Assembly (NCBI RefSeq): GCF_000187585.1
Contig: NZ_GL732463.1
Span: 1,010,088-1,074,087 of the forward strand
Direction: 5' to 3'
Source of the DNA: Streptococcus peroris ATCC 700780
Lineage (GTDB): Bacteria; Bacillota; Bacilli; Lactobacillales; Streptococcaceae
DNA: 64,000 nt
Positions 9,026-18,867 of the stretch are shown here, one piece after another (the first letter of the stretch is position 1; each line of letters starts with the position of its first letter). A program made the translations under genes and the position numbers. The notes under the pieces are model-generated. The model was not told the DNA's origin, did not search any database, and saw nothing but the letters and a program-made list of their open reading frames with translations.

Positions 9026-10168
9026 CTATCTTACTTTTCTAGTTTGATTGTAAATTAATTTCAACTTGGTCAAAAATTGCTCAACCTGGCTCATGTCATT
9101 TTCTAGATCCATACTAAGTCGAACTGCTGACTGGGCTTTATCCTTTTCGATTCCCATAGCAATCAAGGTACCAGCAGGTTTTCCTGCCTTGGACGAGCAA
9201 GCAGAGGTTGTGGAGATAAAAATATCATAGTCTTCAAATGCGTGAACAATGACTTCCCCACGAACTCCCTTAATCCCAAAGGTTAAAATATGAGGCGCAA
9301 AGTCCTCTTCACCTGAAAAGACAAAAATATCAGGATAATCAAGAAGGGCTTGACGGATGATTTCTTTCATCTGACTCGTTTTGCTAGCAAACAAGTCGAG
9401 TCTCTCCATAGCCAAACGCAGAGCCTTGGCTGTCGCAGCAATACCTGCTACATTCTCAGTTGTTGAACGATAGTCACGCTCTTGGCCACCACCAGTTAAA
9501 AGCGGTGTAATTTTCTTTCCAGACTTGATATAGACAAAGCCAACACCACGAACTCCGTGAAACTTATGACTCGAGAAGGTCGCAAAATCCACTCGGTCAG
9601 TTAGGAAGGATTCTGTCGGAATCTTAGCTAAAGCTTGAACTGCATCAACATGGAAGGAAATCGTTGGCTTATCTGCCAAAAGTTCTGAAATAGCTTGAAT
9701 AGGTTGAATTGAGCCAATTTCATTGTTAACAGCCATGATAGAAATAAGTGTGGTATCAGGTCGTATTAGACTTTTTAATACCTCCAAATCCACAAAACCT
9801 TGCTCATCTACTGGTGCAAAATCCACTTCAAACCCTTGAGTCTTCAACCAAAGGGCTGATTCCTTGACTGCTGGATGCTCAATAGCAGACACAATAATGT
9901 GTTTCCCAAATTGTGCTTTTTCAAATGCAACCCCTTTGATAACCCAGTTATCTCCTTCAGTTCCACCAGAAGTAAAGAAGATTTCTTCACTTTTCTTACC
10001 AATCAAATCTGCTATCTGATGACGAGATGCCTCTAAGATTCTGGTAGACTGGTCTCCCAAACGGTGAAGGCTAGAAGGATTTCCAATAATTTTTGCAGAC
10101 ACCTGCATATAGGTTTCAAGTGCTTCTGGATAAGGTTTGGTCGTAGCCGAATTATCAAAGTAAATCAT
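9026..10168 (-). CDS. Cysteine desulfurase (NifS/IscS type)
   Basis: A 380-aa PLP enzyme that takes sulfur from cysteine as an enzyme persulfide. It shows the N-terminal FDNSATTKP, the HVDAVQA aspartate, the PLP lysine in SSHKFHG (about 204), and the active cysteine loop TSACSSK (about 320). Because it is directly upstream of thiI, it probably supplies sulfur for 4-thiouridine, as NifZ does in Bacillus, and not general Fe-S assembly, which streptococci run through SufS. The start has an AAGCGTGAGAAACC leader before ATG. Confidence 0.92.
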   Translation of the reverse strand: MIYFDNSATTKPYPEALETYMQVSAKIIGNPSSLHRLGDQSTRILEASRHQIADLIGKKSEEIFFTSGGTEGDNWVIKGVAFEKAQFGKHIIVSAIEHPAVKESALWLKTQGFEVDFAPVDEQGFVDLEVLKSLIRPDTTLISIMAVNNEIGSIQPIQAISELLADKPTISFHVDAVQALAKIPTESFLTDRVDFATFSSHKFHGVRGVGFVYIKSGKKITPLLTGGGQERDYRSTTENVAGIAATAKALRLAMERLDLFASKTSQMKEIIRQALLDYPDIFVFSGEEDFAPHILTFGIKGVRGEVIVHAFEDYDIFISTTSACSSKAGKPAGTLIAMGIEKDKAQSAVRLSMDLENDMSQVEQFLTKLKLIYNQTRKVR

Positions 10169-10274
10169 GGTTTCTCACGCTTTCTAAAATCACTTCTTCT
10201 ATTGTAACACGAAACAGTTCAGGCGACAAGAAAGGCAATTCAGGTTCATTTAAGTTTTTTTTAAAGATTTTTAG

Positions 10275-10280
10275 TATAAT
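10275..10280 (+). promoter_or_regulatory. -10 box of the small anchored-protein gene
   Basis: A perfect TATAAT 25 nt upstream of the ATG, followed by an AAAGGAGAG Shine-Dalgarno. The -35 region is weak. Confidence 0.5.
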
Positions 10281-10304
10281 CTATCATGACAAAGGAGAGA
10301 AATT

Positions 10305-10715
10305 ATGTCTAACTATCGAAGAAGTTCAAAACCCAAAACCGAACACATCAAAAAAGGATTCACTGTTTTTCAAAAAACCATTGCAACTCTAGGGAGTATT
10401 TTAGGCTTAATCACTGCCAGTATCACTATTATGAGTGCTATGGATAAAAATAAAAAGGAACCAACTCCTAATACTCAGCAAACAACCATCATTAGAGAGG
10501 GAAAAAATGAATCTCGAACAGACACAAGGGTAAATAACGAAGAAAATCCTGTCAAAGCTAAAGAAGATACTCAACCTGCTAACAATCAAGAAGACAATAA
10601 AAAAGAGGACAACAATAACAAGTCTGAACAGCCTGTCACCTCATCTTCAAATAACCAAGCCCCTAAAACAGATACAACACCGACTACCGCAGCTTCAAAT
10701 AACAAGAATCCTTAA
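10305..10715 (+). CDS. Small membrane-anchored low-complexity protein (DUF6556-like)
   Basis: A 136-aa protein with a basic N-terminus (SNYRRSSKPK), one membrane segment (about residues 25-45, IATLGSILGLITASITIM) and an exposed tail of about 90 residues rich in Asn, Gln, Lys, Thr and Pro. There is no LPXTG and no enzyme motif. It resembles the uncharacterised DUF6556 proteins of streptococci. The tail looks like a disordered spacer in the cell wall. It is monocistronic, transcribed towards ftsK, with an AAAGGAGAG Shine-Dalgarno. Function unknown. Confidence 0.75.
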   Translation: MSNYRRSSKPKTEHIKKGFTVFQKTIATLGSILGLITASITIMSAMDKNKKEPTPNTQQTTIIREGKNESRTDTRVNNEENPVKAKEDTQPANNQEDNKKEDNNNKSEQPVTSSSNNQAPKTDTTPTTAASNNKNP

Positions 10716-10776
10716 TTTTTAAAAGTCCTAACAATTACAAAGATTAGGAACATACCAAAACAAGCTAAAAAATCAT

Positions 10777-10818
10777 AAAAAGCAAACTAGCGAGAAATTC
10801 ACTTGTTTGCTTTTTTTT
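10777..10818. terminator. Bidirectional terminator between 10715 and ftsK
   Basis: AAAAAGCAAAC pairs with GTTTGCTTTTT across a 17-nt loop, with T runs on both strands. Confidence 0.75.
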
Positions 10819-10869
10819 ATATGTTTATTAAATAACTGACTCATTTTGACATAAGTTATTTGTATTGAT

Positions 10870-13200
10870 TTACTGTTGCAAGACTTTTCGAGGTTTTGTT
10901 CCTTCAGCAGGACCAATAACTCCAGCCATCTCTAATTCTTCCATCAGGCGAGTTGCTCGATTAAATCCGACTGATAGTCGGCGTTGAATCATGGATGCAC
11001 TTGCTTTTTGTGTCTCGATGACAAGAGCTTTCGCTTCTTCAAAAAGTGGATCTCCGGCATCATCGCTAGAACCAAAATCACCTTCTGTCTCAGACACTTC
11101 TCCTGGGTCAAAGCTTTCATCATAATCAGCGTCTGCTTGAGCCTTGATGAAGTTTACGATACGTTCAACATCATCATCTGAAATAAAGGAACCTTGGAGA
11201 CGAACAGGATGATTTTCATCAATTGGCTTAAAGAGCATATCTCCTCGACCGAGTAATTTCTCAGCACCATTTTCATCCAATATCGTACGTGAGTCCGTTC
11301 CAGAAGATACAGCAAAGGCTACACGAGAAGGCACATTTGCCTTGATCAAACCAGAAATAACATCGACTGATGGACGCTGGGTTGCAAGAATCATATGGAT
11401 ACCAGCTGCACGCGCCTTTTGTCCGAGACGAATAATAGCATCTTCTACCTCCTTACTAGCAACCATCATGAGGTCAGCCAACTCATCCACAATCACAACG
11501 ATAAATGGAAGCGGAACTTGCTTGTATTCTGATTGAGCGTTAAATTCTTCAACCTTAGCGTTAAAACCAGCAATATTTCGAACTCCGACTTTGGCGAAAA
11601 GTTCATAGCGGTTTTCCATCTCATCAACGACTTTTTGAAGGGCCTTACTGGCCTTACGAGGGTTAGTCACAACTGGAATCAAGAGATGAGGGATATCGTT
11701 GTATACTGAAAGCTCAACCATCTTAGGATCCACCATCATAAACTTGACCTGGTCAGGGCGAGCCTTCATGAGAATACTTGCGATGATTCCGTTAACCGCA
11801 ACAGATTTACCAGAACCAGTAGATCCAGCCACTAGCAAGTGAGGCATTTTAGAAAGGTCAAAGGTTCTTGCTGTACCATTTACAGCTTTACCTAGAGGAA
11901 TTTCTAAAAGATTTTCAGGTTTTGTTTGCGACTGTTCCCAAAGTTCGCGGAAGGATACAGTTGCAATTTCTGAGTTAGGAACTTCAATACCGACCAAGGA
12001 TTTCCCAGGAATCGGTGCTTCGATACGTACATCTTTAGCAGCCAAAGCCAAAGCTAAATCGTCTGCTAGGTTTGAAATACGGTTGACACGGACACCAACT
12101 GCAGGTTTAACCTCATACTTGGTCACCGACGGACCGATTTCTGCTCTTTCTACAGTCACTTTAATACCAAAACTTGCGAAGGTTTCTTCCAAAATCTTGA
12201 TATTCTCCCGAACGATTTTCTTTTCTTTAGACTGATCTTTTGGTTTATCAGGTGCAAAGAGTTGCAAGCTTGGAAGCTTATACTCTAAGGCTTTTTTAGC
12301 AGAAAAATCAACCTCTACCTCTTCATCTTCTTCTTCTGGAAAAACTTCTTCCTCTGGATAATCCCCTTCTTCAGGATAATCAAAATCGGCTTGAGGGAGA
12401 ATAATCTCAGGTTCTACCCATTCTTCTTCTGGAAGCGGAGGAAATTCTTGCAAAGGTTCGTCTGATAAAATTTCTCCAGTTTCCATATCTACAGGCGTTA
12501 TGTCAAGCAAAGCCTGTTCTTCTTTTTCTTTCTCAAGCCTTGCTTGTTCTTCAGATTCTCTTCTTGCCTTTTCTTCTTCACGTTTGATAAAACGTTCTTG
12601 TTTTTTCTGTTCGTGTCGTTCCATCCAAATTGCAAATCGAGCAGAAATAAAATCAGCGATATCGTAGATTGACCATGGACTCATTAAAAGGGCTCCGATT
12701 AGGATTAAGATTACCCCGATGAAATAGGTACCGATGTTTGAGAACAGAAATGCTACTGGAATGTAGAGTATAACCCCTATCAAACCTCCACCAGCAAAGC
12801 TAGTCACTTGAAAGCTGGTTAAATCTTTAACGATTTGTCCGGCTGTCCCTTGTAAAACAGCGTTTGCCATACTAAACTTGCAGACCAGATAAGCTTGAAA
12901 GATGAGGAGCAAGCCTGCAAAAATAAAGAAGAAACCTGCTAACAAGCCTTCTTGCTTATGAATCCATTTAAATAAAAATAGATAGATTAAAAGAGAGAAA
13001 ATAGTCAAATAAGCTAAACTCCCCACGAGTAAGCGAATCAGGTTATAAACAGTAATTCCAACAACTCCCCATTTGAGAGCTGCAAAAATTAAACAGATAG
13101 CCAAAGCTAAGGAAATCAACATTCGTTGAATCGCTTGCTTTCTTTCTAATTCTGCTTTAGACGGTCTTCGTCTTGATTTATTTGTATTCTTGTTTGCCAT
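10870..13200 (-). CDS. ftsK: DNA translocase FtsK/SpoIIIE
   Basis: A 776-aa septal DNA pump that clears chromosome ends during division. Four to five membrane helices lie in residues 25-185, then an acidic, Glu/Pro-rich linker (about 230-320, with repeated PEE units). The RecA-like motor follows: Walker A GSTGSGKS near 460 and Walker [12 protein letters not shown] near 570. A C-terminal winged-helix gamma domain ([16 protein letters not shown], about 720-760) reads orienting sequences. Length matches streptococcal homologues. The start codon directly follows a -10 box and has no Shine-Dalgarno, so translation is probably leaderless. Confidence 0.95.
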   Translation of the reverse strand: MANKNTNKSRRRPSKAELERKQAIQRMLISLALAICLIFAALKWGVVGITVYNLIRLLVGSLAYLTIFSLLIYLFLFKWIHKQEGLLAGFFFIFAGLLLIFQAYLVCKFSMANAVLQGTAGQIVKDLTSFQVTSFAGGGLIGVILYIPVAFLFSNIGTYFIGVILILIGALLMSPWSIYDIADFISARFAIWMERHEQKKQERFIKREEEKARRESEEQARLEKEKEEQALLDITPVDMETGEILSDEPLQEFPPLPEEEWVEPEIILPQADFDYPEEGDYPEEEVFPEEEDEEVEVDFSAKKALEYKLPSLQLFAPDKPKDQSKEKKIVRENIKILEETFASFGIKVTVERAEIGPSVTKYEVKPAVGVRVNRISNLADDLALALAAKDVRIEAPIPGKSLVGIEVPNSEIATVSFRELWEQSQTKPENLLEIPLGKAVNGTARTFDLSKMPHLLVAGSTGSGKSVAVNGIIASILMKARPDQVKFMMVDPKMVELSVYNDIPHLLIPVVTNPRKASKALQKVVDEMENRYELFAKVGVRNIAGFNAKVEEFNAQSEYKQVPLPFIVVIVDELADLMMVASKEVEDAIIRLGQKARAAGIHMILATQRPSVDVISGLIKANVPSRVAFAVSSGTDSRTILDENGAEKLLGRGDMLFKPIDENHPVRLQGSFISDDDVERIVNFIKAQADADYDESFDPGEVSETEGDFGSSDDAGDPLFEEAKALVIETQKASASMIQRRLSVGFNRATRLMEELEMAGVIGPAEGTKPRKVLQQ

Positions 13201-13206
13201 GCTTCT

Positions 13207-13215
13207 ATTATACCA
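13207..13215 (-). promoter_or_regulatory. Extended -10 promoter giving a leaderless ftsK mRNA
   Basis: TGG-TATAAT on the minus strand. The last -10 base (13207) is 7 positions before the A of the ftsK ATG (13200), the usual distance from -7 to +1. The 6 nt between hold no Shine-Dalgarno. No convincing -35 is present, as expected for a TGn promoter. Confidence 0.65.
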
Positions 13216-13240
13216 TATTTCATGAACTTTTCGAGAGGTT

Positions 13241-13276
13241 AAAAAAATGACTGTCCACTTTCGTGTTCAGTCATTT
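13241..13276 (-). terminator. Terminator of the fructose operon
   Basis: AAATGACTG pairs with CAGTCATTT; a T run follows on the minus strand after fruA. Confidence 0.85.
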
Positions 13277-13290
13277 GAATGTTTTTGAGA

Positions 13291-15246
13291 TTATTTGTCT
13301 AATGGTTTACGAAGGTAACCATAAACTACACCACTAACAAGTGCTCCTACCAAGACAGAGGCAAGGTAAAGAAGGGCATTTGAAGTAAGGGCGATAACGA
13401 AGATTCCTCCGTGAGGAGCCATGAGTTTGATATTTGCAAGACCAACGAGTCCACCTGTAATTGCTGAACCAAGGATAAAACTTGGGATAGCACGAGCTGG
13501 GTCTGCTGCACCAAATGGAATCGCTCCTTCAGTGATGAATGACAAGCCCATAACGATGTTCGTCAAACCAGAGTTACGTTCTTCTTTTGTGAATTTATTT
13601 TTAAAGAGAAGAGTAGCAACAAAGATTGCAAGTGGTGGAACCATTCCTCCAGCCATTACTGCTGCCATGGCTACTGAACCACCTGTTGACACTGTTGCGG
13701 CAAGAGTACCAGTACCAAAGACATATGCTGCTTTATTGACAGGACCACCCATATCGACCGCCATCATTCCTCCAAGAACAAGACCCAGAAGAACAGCGGA
13801 ACCTCCACCAAGACCACCAAGGAAGTTATTCATACCAGTATTGATTGAAGCCATTGGGATATTTACAGCCAGCATAACAAATCCTGTCAAGATTGTTCCA
13901 AGTAGTGGTAAGAGAAGGATTGATTTAGCACCTTCAAGTGAGCGAGGAACCTTCACATATTTCTTAACCAAGAGAACTAAAGCACCAGCGATAAATCCAC
14001 CAACAAGAGCTCCAAGGAAACCTGATGATACACCTGCAAGAGCTGAAGTTGCTTCACCACCTTGAGCATAAGGGATTTTACCAAAGGCAAAACCTTCTTT
14101 GGCAATAACTCCAGCTACGAAACCTGCTACCAAGCCTGGTTTTTCAGCGATTGAGTAAGCAACATATCCTGCAAACACTGGCAACATCAAACCAAAGGCT
14201 GCCCCACCAATTTTCATGAACATAGAAGCTAGTTCATGGTAAGATCCAAGATTTCCAAGGCTATCATTTGGTACACCCATAGCCCCATCAATCAAGAAGG
14301 CAAGGGCAATCATGATACCACCACCGATAACGAATGGCAACATTTGAGATACACCACTCATCAAGTGTTTGTAGAAAGCACCACCGACACTTTGTTTTTC
14401 GTTAGATGCAGTTGAAGCTTTTGCTCCATTAGCAGCATGATAAACTTCAGCATTCCCAGAAAGGGCCAAGTTAATCAACTCTTCAGTCTTACGAATACCG
14501 TCTGCTACTGGACGATTCACCAACGGTTTACCGTCAAAGCGATCCATCTCAACTGCCTTGTCTGCAGCAATGATTACCGCTTTAGCATTTCGGATATCTT
14601 CTGCTGTCAATTGGTTGCCAACACCACTAGCACCGTTGGTTTCAACCTTAATACCAACACCCATTTCAGCTGCCACTTTTTGAAGAGCTTCTTGAGCCAT
14701 ATAAGTGTGGGCAATCCCTGTTGTACAAGCAGTTACAGCAACGATAAAGTCATCAGAACTATTTGCAGGTGTTTGAACTGGCTCTTGAGCTTTTTCTGAA
14801 GCTTGGTCAAAGAGTTCAATGACTTGATCAGCTGATGTTACTTGACGAAGTTTATCAGCAAATCCGTCTTTCATCAAATATTGTGACAATTCTGCCAAGG
14901 CAGCCAAGTGGGTATCATTAGCACCTTCTGGAGCCGCAATCATAAAGAAGAGGTCAGTTGCTTGTCCGTCTAAACTTTCGTAATCAACACCCTTGTTTGA
15001 CTTAGCAAAGAGAACTGTTGCTTCCTTAACAGCAGCATTTTTGCTGTGTGGCATAGCGATACCGTCGCCCAAGCCTGTAGAAGTCAAAGCTTCACGCGCT
15101 AAGATTCCTTCTTTAAAGGTTTCAAAATCCGTCACATATCCATGCTCTACTAGACTATGAATCATTTCTTCAATAGCTGCTGTTTTTTCAGTTGCTTGCA
15201 AATCAAGCAACATGACATCTTTTCTCAATAAATCTTGAATTTTCAT
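13291..15246 (-). CDS. fruA: PTS fructose transporter subunit IIABC
   Basis: A 651-aa membrane permease that imports fructose as fructose-1-phosphate. IIA (about 1-150) carries the phosphorylatable His in GIAMPHS. IIB (about 165-265) carries the active Cys in TACTTGIAHT. IIC (about 295-645) has eight or more membrane helices and Gly/Ala-rich segments. The three-domain fusion is the usual Gram-positive form. Its start overlaps the end of the 1-phosphofructokinase gene by 4 nt, so it is cotranscribed in fruR-fruK-fruA. Confidence 0.95.
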   Translation of the reverse strand: MKIQDLLRKDVMLLDLQATEKTAAIEEMIHSLVEHGYVTDFETFKEGILAREALTSTGLGDGIAMPHSKNAAVKEATVLFAKSNKGVDYESLDGQATDLFFMIAAPEGANDTHLAALAELSQYLMKDGFADKLRQVTSADQVIELFDQASEKAQEPVQTPANSSDDFIVAVTACTTGIAHTYMAQEALQKVAAEMGVGIKVETNGASGVGNQLTAEDIRNAKAVIIAADKAVEMDRFDGKPLVNRPVADGIRKTEELINLALSGNAEVYHAANGAKASTASNEKQSVGGAFYKHLMSGVSQMLPFVIGGGIMIALAFLIDGAMGVPNDSLGNLGSYHELASMFMKIGGAAFGLMLPVFAGYVAYSIAEKPGLVAGFVAGVIAKEGFAFGKIPYAQGGEATSALAGVSSGFLGALVGGFIAGALVLLVKKYVKVPRSLEGAKSILLLPLLGTILTGFVMLAVNIPMASINTGMNNFLGGLGGGSAVLLGLVLGGMMAVDMGGPVNKAAYVFGTGTLAATVSTGGSVAMAAVMAGGMVPPLAIFVATLLFKNKFTKEERNSGLTNIVMGLSFITEGAIPFGAADPARAIPSFILGSAITGGLVGLANIKLMAPHGGIFVIALTSNALLYLASVLVGALVSGVVYGYLRKPLDK

Positions 15247-16154
15247 CTTTTTTCTACCTCAACTTTTTCATAAGTTTCTTTAATAAATGCTGCAGATGCC
15301 AAGTCATCAGAGAAAGTGGTTGCTGTTCCGCAAGCTACTCCCCATTTGAAGGCTTCTACTGCGTCTTTTGATTTGACAAACTCACCAGTAAATCCAGCAA
15401 CCATAGAGTCACCAGCCCCCACTGAGTTTTTCACTGTTCCCTTGATAGGATTAGCAAAGTATGTTCCCTCGGTTGTTACTAAAAGGGCACCATCACCAGC
15501 CATAGAGATAATCACGTTTTGAGCACCCTTAGCCAGTAATTCTCGAGCGTATTTTTCTATTTCATCAAGGCTTTCAAGCTTGACTCCAAAGATAGCTCCC
15601 AATTCATGATTATTTGGTTTGACCAAAAGTGGTTGATAATCCAAACTATCGATCAAGGTCTGACCTTCAAAGTCACAGACTACTTGAGCGCCTGTCTGAC
15701 GCGTTAAAGCAATTAATTCTTTGTAAATAACATTACCCAAGTTTTTAGCACTTGATCCAGCAAATACTACTGTATCTTCTGCTGTCAGACTTGAAAGAAT
15801 GGCTTTTAACTCTTCAAGTTGTTCGGGCTCAACATTAGGGCCTGTCCCATTGATTTCAGTTTCTTGGTCGGCTTTAATCTTAACATTGATACGCGTATCT
15901 TCTGCCACTTGGACAAATTGCGTTTCAATTTGTTCTTCAGCTAAAGTATCTGTGATAAATTTTCCAGTAAAACCACCGATGAAACCTGTCGCTGTATTTG
16001 GAATATCCAAACGCTTTAAGACACGGCTAACATTGATACCTTTACCACCAGCAAACTTATCATCACTATCCATACGATTGACACTACCAACTTCAACTTT
16101 GTCCAAACGGACAATGTAGTCTATAGATGGATTGAGTGTGACTGTATAAATCAT
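15243..16154 (-). CDS. fruK: 1-phosphofructokinase
   Basis: A 303-aa PfkB/ribokinase-family kinase that converts fructose-1-phosphate to fructose-1,6-bisphosphate, the step after FruA. It begins MIYTVTLNPSIDY, has the GGKGINVSR substrate loop near residue 37, and the GAGDSMVAGF catalytic/anion-hole motif near 247. It overlaps both neighbours by 4 nt. It is called fruB in some streptococcal annotations. Confidence 0.95.
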   Translation of the reverse strand: MIYTVTLNPSIDYIVRLDKVEVGSVNRMDSDDKFAGGKGINVSRVLKRLDIPNTATGFIGGFTGKFITDTLAEEQIETQFVQVAEDTRINVKIKADQETEINGTGPNVEPEQLEELKAILSSLTAEDTVVFAGSSAKNLGNVIYKELIALTRQTGAQVVCDFEGQTLIDSLDYQPLLVKPNNHELGAIFGVKLESLDEIEKYARELLAKGAQNVIISMAGDGALLVTTEGTYFANPIKGTVKNSVGAGDSMVAGFTGEFVKSKDAVEAFKWGVACGTATTFSDDLASAAFIKETYEKVEVEKR

Positions 16155-16891
16155 ACTTCTATTACCTCCGTTTTCTCTTTGATAGCTGACAGGAGCTCGT
16201 GACCCTTGCTTGTAATGACAATAGCACGTTTTATAGGAGCTACCTTAGCAAAACAAGACTGACCGATCTTGGATGAATCTACCAAGACATAGGCTTGTTT
16301 AGCATTCTCTAAAATAGCTCGCTTGACCGCTCCTTCCTCCATATCCGGAGTTGTATAATAACCTTCATCTACACCATTCATTCCAATAAAGGCACGATCA
16401 AAGTGCAGTTGGTTAATTTGGTTGAGCGCTACTCCTCCTATACTGGCATCCGTTGTCATCTTAACACCACCACCAATGATGACTGTAGGGATTTGCTTAT
16501 CCACTAATTGAACAGCATGGTGAATGGAGTTGGTTACCACTGTAATGTCTTTTCGGTCTAATTCCTTAATGAGAAAAGCTGTCGTACTTCCTGCATCCAC
16601 AAAGATAACATTCTTTTCTTTGATGAGGGAGGCAGCTTTTTGAGCAATCAACCTTTTCTCTTGAAGGTTTTTGACAGATTTTTCTTGAATGGTTTCTTCT
16701 TCTTGTAGGGAGTATGGCAACTCAGCTCCTCCGTGTACTCGTCGAAGTTTATTTTTAGATTCCAATTCGTCTAAATCTCGTCTAACCGTTGACTCAGAAG
16801 TGTTTAACAAGCCTACTAATCTCTCTAGAGAAACGACTTTGTGCTGTTTCAATTCTTCTAAAATCAGCTTTTTTCTTTCGCTTTTTAGCAC
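16151..16891 (-). CDS. fruR: DeoR-family regulator of the fructose operon
   Basis: A 246-aa repressor with an N-terminal winged helix (residues 1-57; STVRRDLDELE recognition helix) and a C-terminal sugar-phosphate sensor domain of the DeoR type (about 75-235; VDAGSTT, GMNGVDEGYYT). It probably responds to fructose-1-phosphate. It starts at GTG with a consensus AGGAGG Shine-Dalgarno 7 nt upstream; no ATG is placed better. First gene of the operon, so it likely controls its own expression. Confidence 0.93.
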   Translation of the reverse strand: MLKSERKKLILEELKQHKVVSLERLVGLLNTSESTVRRDLDELESKNKLRRVHGGAELPYSLQEEETIQEKSVKNLQEKRLIAQKAASLIKEKNVIFVDAGSTTAFLIKELDRKDITVVTNSIHHAVQLVDKQIPTVIIGGGVKMTTDASIGGVALNQINQLHFDRAFIGMNGVDEGYYTTPDMEEGAVKRAILENAKQAYVLVDSSKIGQSCFAKVAPIKRAIVITSKGHELLSAIKEKTEVIEV

Positions 16892-16923
16892 TATCCTACC
16901 TCCTGTTAGCGATTACATTAATT

Positions 16924-16951
16924 ATTTTATCACAAACAAAATCAAAGTCAA
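16924..16951 (-). promoter_or_regulatory. fru operon promoter
   Basis: TTGACT, 16 nt, TAAAAT on the minus strand, with a TG extension before the -10. The fruR Shine-Dalgarno follows. Confidence 0.6.
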
Positions 16952-16952
16952 G

Positions 16953-16978
16953 CATTTTTTGTCATTTTCTTTCATTTT
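16953..16978. repeat. Three 10-bp phased direct repeats upstream of the fru -35
   Basis: CATTTT recurs at 16953, 16963 and 16973, exactly one helical turn apart, within a T-rich stretch directly upstream of the -35 box. This could be a FruR operator or an UP-like element. Confidence 0.4.
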
Positions 16979-17008
16979 CTATCAAAATTCCTTTATCTTC
17001 AAATATAT

Positions 17009-17037
17009 TTGCAAGAAAGAAGGCTTTATGGTAGACT
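17009..17037 (+). promoter_or_regulatory. Promoter of tRNA-Ser
   Basis: TTGCAA, 17 nt, TAGACT, ending 15 nt before the mature tRNA. Confidence 0.5.
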
Positions 17038-17052
17038 AGGTTAGTAACCATT

Positions 17053-17140
17053 GGAAGATTACTCAAGAGGCTTAAGAGGCCGTGTTGGAAACGCGGTAGG
17101 CGTGTAACAGCGTGCGTGGGTTCGAATCCCATGTCTTCCG
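17053..17140 (+). tRNA. tRNA-Ser (anticodon GGA)
   Basis: An 88-nt class II tRNA. The acceptor stem GGAAGAT pairs with GTCTTCC plus discriminator G. The anticodon stem CCGTG/CGCGG closes loop TTGGAAA, giving anticodon GGA. A variable arm follows, and the T loop is TTCGAATCC. CCA is not encoded. Confidence 0.95.
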
Positions 17141-17150
17141 TTTATATTCA

Positions 17151-17186
17151 AAAACAGATACCCAAGAAATCTTGGGTATCTGTTTT
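17151..17186. terminator. Bidirectional terminator between tRNA-Ser and mntH
   Basis: A 16-bp perfect stem (ACAGATACCCAAG and its complement within A/T flanks) with a 4-nt loop. It serves the tRNA on plus and mntH on minus. Confidence 0.9.
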
Positions 17187-17220
17187 CTTATATGTTAGTA
17201 ATAGAACTAGAATGCACTTC

Positions 17221-18555
17221 TTAAAACATATCAAATAGCAATTTCACATTGAGGATGGTTAAGATAATTGAAACGATATAACCAATGACTGTATTCCACT
17301 TAGCATTGGTAAATTCTCCCATTAGTGATTTTTTTGAGGTTAGATAAATCAGAGGGAATATTGAAAATGGAAGAGCTATAGAGAGAAATACCTGTGAATA
17401 AACCAATAACTGATCCAAAGTTTTTTCCTGATGACCAAACAGAATTGCCACTATTATGACAGGTAGCAAGGCAAAGAGACGAGTCGCCAAGCGAATAAAC
17501 CACTGTGGCAATCTCATATGTAAGAAACCTTCCATAACGATTTGTCCTGTCAAGGTACCTGTGATAGTAGAATTTTGACCGCTAGCTAATAAGGCCAAAG
17601 CAAACAAAGTAGACAAAGTTGAACTAGCTATGGCTCCAGCAATGGTAGAATCCTTCAATGCATTATACATTTGAGAAAAAGCAGAAATATCAGATGCATG
17701 GCCAAAAAAGAGTGCTGCTCCTAAAATCAACAGAAGGGAGTTGACAACAAATGCCAAAGATAACTGAAGATTTGAATCCCAAGTCATAAAGCGAACACCT
17801 TTACGAACATCATTCTTATCCTTGTGATTGATTTTGCGAGTCTGAGACAAGGAAGAATGCAAATAGAGGTTATGTGGCATAACCGTCGCACCAACAATTC
17901 CTAGCGCTAAAGTCAACTGACTTTCATGTCCAGGTGTTGGACTTTCAAATAAAGTAGATGTTGGTAAATAACCTTCAGCAATTCCTTGAAAGCTTGGATG
18001 TGATATTGCTACCAGATAACCAAAGATTACCAGAATCGTTAAAATCAGTGTTGTAACAATAGCTTCTATCTTCTTAAAGCCAAATTTCATTAAGAGCAAT
18101 AAAAGAAAGACATCCAGAACCGTCAACAGAATTGCAATCATAATCGGAATCTTAAAAAGAAGATTGAGAGCAATCGCGGAACCTAGAACTTCTGCTAAGT
18201 CTGTCGCCATCAAGGCCAATTCCAAAATCACCCATAGACTATATCGAAGCCATTTTGGTGAATGATGAGCTGTTGCTTGAGCTAAGTCCATCTGGGTTAC
18301 AATCCCGAGTTTTCCTGCCATCTGTTGAAGTTGCATCGCAATAAGAGACGAAATGAGGATGACAAACAAAAGACTATACTTATAGGAAGCCCCTCCGACT
18401 ACACTCGTAATCCAATTTCCTGGATCCATATAACCGACTGCCACAAGAGCACCCGGACCTAAAAAGGCCTTTAAATTTTGCCAGAAACGATTATTATTTG
18501 GAGTCTCGATAGACTGATTGATCTCAGAAAGTGAAACCTTTTTATGAGAAGACAT
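17221..18555 (-). CDS. mntH: Nramp-family divalent metal transporter
   Basis: A 444-aa membrane protein with about 11 helices that imports Mn(II), probably with protons. Helix 1 carries the metal motif YMDPGNW (about residues 42-48; Asp and Asn are ligands). Helix 6 carries MPHNLYLHSS (about 225). It is transcribed alone, between tRNA-Ser and ssrA. To my knowledge the pneumococcus lacks an Nramp at this place and relies on PsaABC, so this may be an accessory gene. The start has an AAAGAGGTAAAGAGAA leader. Confidence 0.92.
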   Translation of the reverse strand: MSSHKKVSLSEINQSIETPNNNRFWQNLKAFLGPGALVAVGYMDPGNWITSVVGGASYKYSLLFVILISSLIAMQLQQMAGKLGIVTQMDLAQATAHHSPKWLRYSLWVILELALMATDLAEVLGSAIALNLLFKIPIMIAILLTVLDVFLLLLLMKFGFKKIEAIVTTLILTILVIFGYLVAISHPSFQGIAEGYLPTSTLFESPTPGHESQLTLALGIVGATVMPHNLYLHSSLSQTRKINHKDKNDVRKGVRFMTWDSNLQLSLAFVVNSLLLILGAALFFGHASDISAFSQMYNALKDSTIAGAIASSTLSTLFALALLASGQNSTITGTLTGQIVMEGFLHMRLPQWFIRLATRLFALLPVIIVAILFGHQEKTLDQLLVYSQVFLSIALPFSIFPLIYLTSKKSLMGEFTNAKWNTVIGYIVSIILTILNVKLLFDMF

Positions 18556-18687
18556 TTCTCTTTACCTCTTTCTAAAACTACCTTTTCATTACTTGCAATT
18601 ACTGAAAGATAATATGAACTCATAAGAAACTGAAAATAAGTATGAAACAATTTCTATTACTTTCATCAATTTTCTTAAGCCACCTTA

Positions 18688-18696
18688 ATTATAACA
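18688..18696 (-). promoter_or_regulatory. mntH extended -10 promoter
   Basis: TGT-TATAAT on the minus strand, about 130 nt upstream of the mntH start. The long leader could host metal control; I recognise no known riboswitch. Confidence 0.5.
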
Positions 18697-18809
18697 CAAA
18701 ATCAGAGAAAAACTGAAAAAATGTAGGATTTTATCAAATTTTTAAGATACATCGAAATGTTGTATCCTTTCTATAAAAAAGAATACCAAGTAATCTAAAA
18801 GAACAAAAT

Positions 18810-18837
18810 AAAAAACGCTGTAATTACAACGTTTTAG
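18810..18837 (-). terminator. ssrA terminator
   Basis: AAAACGTTGTAATTACAGCGTTTT hairpin followed by T on the minus strand. Confidence 0.75.
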
Positions 18838-18867
18838 AAAGGAATGCAAAAGAATGTAAAAGAATAA

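Larger units (their letters stand above)
18556..18867. other. 312-nt region between mntH and ssrA
   Basis: It holds the mntH leader of about 130 nt (its -10, TG-T-TATAAT, is at 18688-18693 on minus), a perfect TATGA-AC-TCATA palindrome at 18613-18624 inside that leader, and the ssrA terminator at 18810-18837. No gene is seen in the rest. Confidence 0.6.

Noticed and set aside
13421-14065. 214-aa open frame on the plus strand opposite fruA
   Set aside because: Shadow of a GC-richer, Ala/Gly-rich coding region; no Shine-Dalgarno and no recognisable domain.
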